Assembly (NCBI GenBank): GCA_012934845.2
Contig: WNNJ02000486.1
Coordinates: 16,894-80,893, forward strand
Source of the DNA: Pomphorhynchus laevis
Lineage: Eukaryota > Acanthocephala > Palaeacanthocephala > Echinorhynchida > Pomphorhynchidae
Direction of reading: 5' to 3'
Length of the DNA stretch: 64,000 bases
Positions 57,025-64,000 of this stretch are shown piece after piece; the stretch's first letter is position 1, and each line of letters opens with the position of its first letter. Position numbers and translations under genes: made by a program. The notes under the pieces are model-generated. The model had not been told where the DNA came from, did not search any database, and saw only the letters and a list, made by a program, of their open reading frames with translations.

Positions 57025-57650
57025 TAAAATAATAAATAATATAATAATTATTATTACTATTTATTTAATAATCTTAGAATTCATGATAACTTACGGCCTT
57101 CCTGTCATATGGCTAGATCTATCAACCCATAATTTTGAAAAAATCGATTCTTAAAAATGACCCTTATATATAAAAGATACTAGGCCTTTCAACGAACACT
57201 CACTTCAATCCTGTAGTGGTCTTGACTTATGTGTCTCCACTCTTTATTGATTATCTACGACAACTTAATCTACCAGAAACGTAACCATTCAAAAATCACG
57301 TTTTATAGTTCCTTAACTAATTCACCCTCGTTGACCAAAATATCATCGCAGCTGTGAAAACTCTTCAACATATTTAGCTAAAACCACACTACTTTAAAAG
57401 ATCTATGATCGTTCGAACTCACATACATGACAAACTTTACACTTTTCGTATTCGATCGAACATATGCCGTTGCAAATTTTGCAACATACTGTCTCTTTCA
57501 TTTTTCTATTTATTCTATTACCCCGTAATTTCCACAATTCCACAAATTAAAATATATTCATTATCTTCAGATACTAACATCACTGTTCATCTCTAAACCA
57601 TAACTTATTCATTGTCAAGTATGCAGTCTAGTAAGAACACTAGGTGAAAG
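57025..57650. other. intron sequence, nothing recognised
   Basis: AT-rich, no exon or element seen; open stretch 57,405-57,596 has no features. Confidence 0.5.
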
Positions 57651-57654
57651 CTCG

Positions 57655-57790
57655 AACAATCAAACTACGACCAAAAACAATCGAACGACAACCGAATGAC
57701 AACTAAACGACAACCAAGCGATAACCGATCGACAACCGAACGACAACCCAACGACAACCGAACGACAACCGAACGGAAATCGAACGAATA
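57655..57790. repeat. 11-bp minisatellite
   Basis: About twelve imperfect units of CGACAACCGAA. Confidence 0.9.
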
Positions 57791-57954
57791 CCATCAAGTT
57801 GTATTTATTGTTAAAGATATTTTTCCACCCATACCGAGAGGTTGAAATTGTTATTAATAAATCTTCTCAAATTATTATAATAATCTTAATATTATTAGAT
57901 TATGATAATTGTATTATAATGCAATAATTTACGAAATAAGAAGAAAAGGTTTTT

Positions 57955-58880
57955 AAGTGGCAAATGTGACTGTTAGCCCACTGAAATGACAAAACCAATT
58001 TTATAAATTAGGATTCCATAGAAATGTAAATAAACATTTTTTAAATTGTACATATGAAGATGATGCAGTAACATTTGAGGGAAGATTGTTCCACAGTTTA
58101 TGCCCTGCAATCGAGTATGATCGATGCACGGTGAGCGAAAAATGACGTGGAACATAGAATCTTGATCTTGTAGAATGACTGCGAAGCGAAATAGAAGTTG
58201 TGGATTTACTGGATAATGTAGGTAAGATGAGCTGTGAAGGGGCGTTGGCATTTATGATATTCCACATACAGCATGTTAGTTTAAACCTTATGCGGCTCGT
58301 GATGTCTAGCAAAGACATCGAATTAGAATAACGCGATATGTGATCTAATTTCCTTAAGCGAAAAATAACTTTAACGACCAAATTTAGAATACTTTGCAAA
58401 GATTTGAGCGATGATTTCGGGTAATTAATATGACTGACAGAATAATCAAGTTTGGAAATCAGATTCACTAACTTCGCCGTAGTGAGAGTATCGAGATGAT
58501 GTCTTACTTGCCTTATGTCCCTCAAGATAAGAAAACAGCATTGAGCTTTGTGTTTGATGAAAGGAAGAAATGACAAGTGGGAATCAAATGCAATTCCGAG
58601 AATAGTCCTAGAAGTGACTACCGGGAAAGTATAGTCAGAAATTTTAATTGAAATGTTCGGATCAGATAAAGAGTGAGGTGTTATCCACATAAGGGTAGAT
58701 TTCTTCGTATTTATTACTAAACGTAATGACGTCAAATGTCTACAAAGATGATTTAGACAATCAGAAGCAATATATGCAAGGTCATTAACAGAAGAAGGAT
58801 CACAGTCTGCATATAGCACGATGTCGTCTGCATATTGAATTGAATGAAAACCATAAAAAGAAGCAAGAAAAAGCACGAGT
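57955..58880 (-). pseudogene. L2-group LINE, RT C-terminal part and 3' end
   Basis: Minus strand, 291-codon open stretch (58,876-58,001): HSIQYADDIVLYAD with the catalytic pair, then LTSLRLVINTKKSTLMWITP, GIAFDSHLSFLPFIKHKAQC, a thumb region and the L2-like end GHKLWNNLPSNVTASSSYVQ and FKKCLFTFLW. The 3' UTR includes GTGGCAAATGTGAC, related to that of the 3.2-kb copy (reverse strand). Clearly diverged from the 3.2-kb ORF, so a second L2 lineage. 5' truncated just upstream of YADD. Confidence 0.85.
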
Positions 58881-58884
58881 TGTG

Positions 58885-59530
58885 TTTATGTTCTGATAAA
58901 GGGAAATTGCAAGAATTCCAATTTAACTTCATAGGGAAATTCCTAATTATTATAATTTACACGGACTGAATATGTGGCTAGATACATATTCTAGTTACAT
59001 GATTTCTGACAGAATACCTAACATGATTTCATCATGATACCATCACAGCTTTTTTACATATAATACAGTTCTGTTTTATTATAATGTTGGATCACTCTAT
59101 AATAAATTATAATGAATTAAATTATAATGCATAATTTATCACATTAAATTATTATGCAATAATTTATATTATATGCGACAGGACTGCAAATCATTACTTT
59201 CAAATTTAAAATTAACCATTTTAGTAATTATTCTTGATAAATGGTTCTTTGCTTCTATTGTTTGTCTAATATCAATATTTGTATACAATTTTAGTTATTA
59301 AAATAATAATAAATCTTAGTTAAAATTATAGATTATAAATTTCAATTAATTATAAATTTTATAACTTATAAATTAAAATTATAAATTGTAGTTAAATCAT
59401 ATTTCATCTTGATATATTTTAAATGAATTATAAATGAATAATGAATACCGTTTTGTCGTTACTTTTGCCTGAGCATTATGTTGTAATAATATCTCATTAT
59501 CAGTATAGGATAATTCCCGCTGATGGCTCA
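58885..59530. other. AT-rich intron sequence
   Basis: No feature recognised before the 14-bp minisatellite. Confidence 0.5.
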
Positions 59531-59536
59531 TTATAT

Positions 59537-59658
59537 AAAAATATTCATAATCCAGTATTCATAATCCAGTATTCATAATCCATCATACATGATCCAGTAT
59601 TCATAATCCAGTATTCATAATCCAGTATTAATAATCCAGTATTCATAATCCAGTATTA
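59537..59658. repeat. 14-bp minisatellite, left part
   Basis: About eight units of CAGTATTCATAATC, ending where the LINE begins. Confidence 0.95.
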
Positions 59659-59747
59659 TGTGGGCTAAGGTCGATCTCAGGAATGCTTTTAATTCTATCA
59701 GCCGACATGCCATATTCAGTGTAATTTAACGATCTGTCCCGCAATTA

Positions 59748-60794
59748 ATGCCGTGGTTGAGATACAGCTACTCCGAGCCATCATTGCTTCGATTCGGAAA
59801 TTTGGAGCCCCTTCGATCATGCCAAGGCGTACAACAAGGAGATCCCTTAGGACCGTCTCTATTTTCATTGGCAATTCATAATTGCATCACTTCGGTTGGT
59901 TGCTTACATGGAATACATTTAAACCGCTGGTATTTGGATGACGGCATAATCGGAGGGCATCCCACAGCAGTGGCTGATGCGCTGGCTTACCTAGACAGAG
60001 AGTTTGCTATACTCCGTTTGGATCTTAACTGGCAAAAGACCGAGATTATAGGCTCTGCCGTAGCCTTGCAAACTTTCTCAGAGGCATGTGCATCTCAACC
60101 AATACTTAATGAAAGTAAAAATTTTTGCTTGCTCGGCACACCTATAGGGTGCCAAGATTTCGTTAATGATCAGCTGATGAGAGTAAATTTGCCAAAATTA
60201 AGAAGTCAAATCGATTTGATAACCACCATTTCTGATACACAGGTCGTTTACTTACTACTGCGACATTGCGCCAGTGCCCCCGAAAAAAACCACCTGATGA
60301 GAACGATTGATCCTGACTATGACAACACGTTTTACAAAAGTTTTGATGATTCGACCATTTCCGCTTTTAGCGAGATGACGTCTGTCCAGCTAAACCCTCA
60401 GATGCGAACCCAAATTACGCTTCCTTTAAGGTTGGGTGACTTCGGGATCCGCGAAAATGTGAAGCATGCATCTTGTGCGTACATTGCCAGTGTACAAAGG
60501 GTATGTGCCGAATGGGGACTTTCTGTCAATACTTTCCCAGGACTGTCTGACTTTATCGAGAGATTATCTTCACTACATGAATCACCACCAATAATGCAAT
60601 CTGACAGTCAACACAAGCTATCAATGCTCCTCGATAATAAAGTTCACGAGCAAATGCTTACGGACGTTCACTACTTCAACAGAGCTCGATTGCTGGCTGT
60701 GTCACGCCCTCACGCCAGTTCCTGGTTACGAGTGGTCCCAAATAAAGCGCTCGGAGTGGACATTCCTTCTTCGCAGTTTTGCGCCTTAACTTGA
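59748..60794 (+). pseudogene. LINE reverse transcriptase and thumb (348-codon open stretch)
   Basis: CQGVQQGDPLGPSLFSLAIH (about residues 25-45), then LNRWYLDDGIIGGHPTAVAD with the catalytic Y-L-D-D, LDLNWQKTEII, and the thumb/connection region (LPLRLGDFGIRENVKHASCA). It ends ...SWLRVVPNKALGVDIPS, the strand just before the Cys/His module. The upstream A-strand (NAFN) is separated by one stop near 59,728. The region is well preserved, so the insertion is young relative to most LINEs here. Confidence 0.85.
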
Positions 60795-61310
60795 TTTTGG
60801 CTTGGTGCGCCTCTATTTTCACCTGGAGAGCGGTGTGGGCGATGCTTTATCCCCGCTGATTCAGTCGGCCTACATGCGCTGACCTGCCAATATGGGGGTT
60901 ACCCGGGACTGTGACACAACGGAATTCGCGATGTGGTATTTCATGCCGCTCAATCTGCAGGAATGCATGTCGCTTTGGAGGTAAGGAACCTTATACCAGA
61001 CCTTCGTGAACGACCTGCAGACGTTTTGATTCATGGGGACCCTCCTCGTGCAGTTGATTTCGCTGTAACACATCCACAACAATCAGCGTACATAGCAAAC
61101 GCATCGATAACGCCAGGCTATGCAGCGACAATGTATGCAGTCAATGTCAAGGAATTGGCATCTGTCGAAAGCGAATCATGTGGGGTTCCGTTGCAAGCAT
61201 TGAACGCGCCAACCGAATCAGCTGCAAATACGGCAAAGGAGACAAGCCAGGTAGACGCCGGCGGGGAGGATGTGGCGAGCTTGGACACAAGCCGCTCGTG
61301 GCGGAACTGA
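60795..61310 (+). pseudogene. LINE Cys/His module and R2-type endonuclease-like domain
   Basis: After a stop, CGRCFIPADSVGLHALTCQY (C-x-x-C...H-x-x-x-C) at about 60,835-60,895, then 60,933-61,310 with ERPADVLIHGDPPRAVDFAV and THP, fitting the R-P-D...D-V-x-V pattern of restriction-like endonucleases in R2/NeSL-type LINEs (family knowledge; not proved by me). Two or three breaks. Confidence 0.65.
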
Positions 61311-61348
61311 AGAGTTTGTGAAGAGCTCACACTAAATAACTTATATTT

Positions 61349-61790
61349 TATGTATAATCCAGTATTCATAATCCAGTATTCATAATCCAGTATTCATAAT
61401 CCAGTATTCATAATCCAGTATTCATAATCCAGTATTCATAATCCAGTATTCATAATCCAGTATTCATAATCCACTATTCATAATCCAGTATTCATAATCC
61501 AGTATTCATAATCCAGTATTCATAATCCAGCATTCATAATCCAGTATTCATAATTGAGTATTCATAATCCAGTATTCATAATCCCGTATTCATAATCCAG
61601 TATTCATAATCCAGTATTCATAATCCCGTATTCATAATCCAGTATTCATAATCCAGTATTCATAATCCAGTATTCATAATCCAGTATTCATAATCCAGTA
61701 TTCATAATCCGGTATTCATAGGTCAGTATTCATAATCCCGTATTCATAATCCAGTATTTATAATTTATAAAAGTATTCATAATCCAGTGT
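61349..61790. repeat. 14-bp minisatellite, right part
   Basis: About thirty units of CAGTATTCATAATC with few variants. Confidence 0.97.
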
Positions 61791-61794
61791 AACC

Positions 61795-62120
61795 ATAGAT
61801 TATTATTTAAAAAATTGATATATTTTATGGATAGGATTAAAAATTATAACTTTGAGTACATGCCAATATCGTGATATTATAAAACATTAAAATATGAAAC
61901 GATAAAATTTGAAAGTATATTCAAAAATTGAAATCAACTTATTACAATTTTAGAATATTTACAAATTTTTTTCGGTTTTCGTAACAATTACGGAAACTAA
62001 TTCTATATTTACCACAAACCATTACCCAACAGTATATAACTTTTATAACCTTTTACACAAATTAATTTAGTGTTGACAAATTTGAGGATTAAATCCATAA
62101 AAAATAAGCAAAAATTGATA
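61795..62120. other. intron sequence, nothing recognised
   Basis: AT-rich, directly downstream of the 62,128 donor. Confidence 0.5.
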
Positions 62121-62127
62121 AGCTTAC

Positions 62128-62300
62128 TGAAGTTGCTCCTTCCTCGAAAGCTTTCTTTGCAAGCCTCCCAGGTCCGTCAACAACTTTCCCATTATCATCT
62201 GGACCCCAACTAGCTGAATAAATATCAATGCGATCTGGACGGAAACTTAGAGAAGCAGCCTCCACCCTGTCGGAAATATCTCCGTCCAGCATTCTTATGC
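62128..62300 (-). CDS. furin/PCSK-like convertase, exon 1 of those visible
   Basis: 173 bp, phase 1 in, phase 0 out; acceptor GATTTAG/GC, donor TCA/GTAAGC. Encodes IRMLDGDISDRVEAASLSFR, then DRIDIYSASWGPDDNGKVVD and GPGRLAKKAFEEGATS. The (I/V)-R-M-L-D-G and I-Y-S-(A/S)-S-W-G-P-x-D-(D/N)-G-x-x-(V/L)-D-G-P blocks are the most recognisable part of furin-family enzymes. The catalytic Asp and His exons, prodomain and signal peptide should be further right and are not found up to 64,000. Confidence 0.97.
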
Positions 62301-62689
62301 CTAAATCAGTTTATAATTAATGCTTATTTGTAAATACTAAACAAATAGTACAATTAATATAAAGTTAATATATAAAACTAATTAAAAATGTAATTTATTT
62401 GCCTTTTTTTAATATGTTTATTAAAAAATTGATTTGGTGGCAGCATGCAAATTATTATTTTTCAAAATTGTGTCAAAACTAAACTGTACATTAATTGGTC
62501 CAAAAAATATAAATTTTTATATTGCCAAAATAAATAAACAATTACGGAAAACTAAGTCTATATTTATCACAAACCATTACCCATCATTATAGATAGACTA
62601 ATAAGAAATTAAAAAACAATTTAATATCTTACTTTTATAACATTTTACACAAATTAATAAAGTAATTTCTAGACAGTCATTCCTAAATA

Positions 62690-62800
62690 TTGCCTAAATT
62701 ATGACATCCACACATATCATATTTCTGGGCCACTAGCATGGAACCGCCTTCCCGTTAACATTTGCTCCTCGTCATTTTTTCACACCTATAAACACCTCCC
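62690..62800 (+). mobile_element. possible LINE C-terminal scrap
   Basis: Plus strand: HISGPLAWNRLPVNICSSSF resembles the end of L2/CR1 ORF2 (W-N-x-L-P...S-S-F). About 110 bp; lies upstream of exon 62,128-62,300. Confidence 0.4.
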
Positions 62801-63560
62801 CTCTGTCGCATATATCTCGTCCATTAAAAACACAAATTCATTGTCGGTAATGTTAACGATAAACCACCTGACATATTGCATCCTTTGCAAATTTATTGCC
62901 AATGTACAGTATTGAATTTGATTTTGTTTCTTTTCTAGTTTATTGGTGGACCTTAAAGATGCTCTGTCCACGTTTGCTAGATAAAATAAATTCTATTCTA
63001 AATAACATAAATTATATTTACAGTTTTATTCATACAAATTAATTTTGAGCATTTATTTTTAACTTGGCAAAATGCTCGGCTTCTACTTTGTATAACATTT
63101 CTTAGCATTAATTAAATAATTATTATATATTGCTATTTATTGATAACAATATTGATAAAATATTAAAATATCTTGATATTGCATTAAATATCAAGTTACT
63201 CTTATTCAATTAAAGCAACACAGCTAGCACATTGTCCAACGATTAACCAGAGCATTATGACCATAACGGCTTCACTTTATACTTTCATTTAAAGACAATT
63301 ACTTAAGATATCTTTCGAACTATTGATTTATTCACTTATTATTTCCTAAAAACTTCGGCTGTTGGGTCAAGCAATTGGCTCAAAGCACGAGTTTTTATTT
63401 CAAACTTTATTTTAACACAAGGATATTATTAATTTATCCGCAATATAAATCATTTAAATTTCTAAATTATCATAAGATTTATTATATATAAATATATATT
63501 ATATATAAATATATAATATATATAAATATAGATATATTATATAAATATATAAATATAAAA
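62800..63560. other. no gene seen; AT-rich
   Basis: Includes a TATA-rich stretch at 63,478-63,565. The expected His-containing convertase exon (HGTRCAGE-like) was looked for and not found. Confidence 0.5.
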
Positions 63561-63659
63561 ATATATATAATGGAAATGTAGATTGAAGCTGCCGGTCAGG
63601 ATCCGTCATGGTTTCTATCATATATTTGAAAGTCCGAAAGAAACTGACAAAGATAACCA

Positions 63660-63712
63660 AATTATTTCTGACAGCGTTTCAACCCTCTAGGGATCTTCCT
63701 CAGGTCAAATAG
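63660..63712 (-). ncRNA. hammerhead-like motif in a repeat tail
   Basis: Minus strand: CTGAGGA (63,703-63,697, fits CTGANGA), a stem II hairpin with CCC/GGG and a loop, GAAAC (63,680-63,676), then GCTGTC. Stem I pairing is poor. This wording is known from Penelope-type repeats (family knowledge). Probably a decayed ribozyme. Confidence 0.45.
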
Positions 63713-63719
63713 ATTGTAA

Positions 63720-64000
63720 GTATTTATAAGAATCAAGACAAGATTATGGCCTGTATTGTAACAAGATTATAACTGGTTATAATCTTGTATTTATAAAATG
63801 ATTTTCTAAAGTTATTTTATATTATTAAATAAAGTGGTTTTCAAAAGGAAATGATGCCTTTATAAAAATTTATGCATTTTTTTAATAAAAACAATTTATA
63901 AATTAACAATATATATAAACATTTAATATTAATTATATTATATATTAATATATAATATAATATATTATATTATATTTATAATATATTAATAATATATTAA
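63720..64000. repeat. AT-rich low-complexity end
   Basis: Runs of TATATTATAATATATTAAT-type sequence from about 63,905; no feature before. Confidence 0.6.

Larger units (their letters stand above)
59659..61345 (+). mobile_element. 5'-truncated LINE inserted in a 14-bp minisatellite
   Basis: Sequence between two parts of the same minisatellite. It starts within the RT (KVDLRNAFNSISRH at about 59,670) and runs to a 3' UTR end at about 61,345. The group is that of 39.9-42.8 kb. Confidence 0.85.

Noticed and set aside
62786-62971. Minus-strand 61-codon frame near exon 62,128-62,300, as a further convertase exon
   Set aside because: It has none of the Asp- or His-box residues expected there and does not splice in phase; the plus strand reads better as a LINE scrap.
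1-64000. CRISPR arrays, bacterial operons, tRNA or rRNA genes
   Set aside because: Repeats lack spacers and the sequence is intron-bearing animal DNA; no cloverleaf or rRNA block was recognised by eye.

Overview
The window is AT-rich, intron-containing animal nuclear DNA. Most of it is decayed transposable elements and tandem repeats around one recognisable host gene. Several non-LTR reverse transcriptases (YADD-L-K-I-W type CR1-like copies, a WLGHVLRM-type relic) recall parasitic flatworms, and the mix of 45-52 bp and multi-kilobase introns also fits a flatworm. That placement is a low-confidence inference; 'invertebrate metazoan' is safe.

Host gene: a furin/PCSK-type proprotein convertase (subtilase S8B plus P domain) runs on the minus strand from 62,300 to 29,398. 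I reconstruct eight exons (62,128-62,300; 56,805-57,023; 39,340-39,440; 36,528-36,634; 36,358-36,475; 32,162-32,360; 29,601-29,727; 29,398-29,555). All have GT-AG borders and phases that join without a break, giving about 399 residues with the oxyanion Asn exon, the catalytic Ser exon and a whole P domain. The prodomain and the Asp and His exons must lie to the right of the window. All TEs between 29.7 and 62.1 kb are intronic to this gene.

Layout: 0-2.5 kb, an inverted and tandem 357-bp repeat, a full type I hammerhead ribozyme (1,758-1,799) and a partial inverted second copy of it; 3.15-6.62 kb, an L2/CR1-type LINE with an intact 963-codon ORF2 and an overlapping ORF1 tail; 7.9-12.2 kb, a CR1-like LINE bounded by 26-bp direct repeats; 12.4-16.1 kb, two joined LINE relics; 16.2-19.5 kb, a Penelope-like element with permuted order (GIY-YIG endonuclease upstream of the reverse transcriptase, i.e. 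Naiad-like) whose 3' UTR can form an interleaved pseudoknot; 19.5-29 kb, CR1/L2/RTE relics, a second Naiad fragment and an AGATCGT minisatellite; 30.3-31.9 kb, three Naiad fragments in an AT-rich repeat; 32.9-33.9 kb, a LINE C-terminus with an R2-like endonuclease motif; 37.4-39.2 kb, a 15-bp minisatellite; 39.9-42.8 kb, a second kind of endonuclease-bearing LINE; 42.9-45.2 kb, a compound inverted and tandem Naiad insertion; 46-47.3 kb, a LINE relic; 47.3-50.9 kb, a broken Ty3/gypsy-type LTR fossil; 51.4-53.6 kb, a dead hAT transposon; 53.6-54.9 kb, another endonuclease LINE; 58-58.9 kb, an L2 relic; 59.5-61.8 kb, a LINE sitting inside a 14-bp minisatellite; 63.6 kb, a hammerhead-like repeat tail.

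Only the convertase looks like a working host gene. The L2 ORF2 and the Naiad RT and endonuclease reading frames are the only long TE reading frames left open. The points most worth following are the ribozyme-like RNA structures tied to the repeats (hammerhead at 1.76 kb, Naiad 3' pseudoknot, hammerhead-like tail at 63.7 kb) and the permuted Naiad element.
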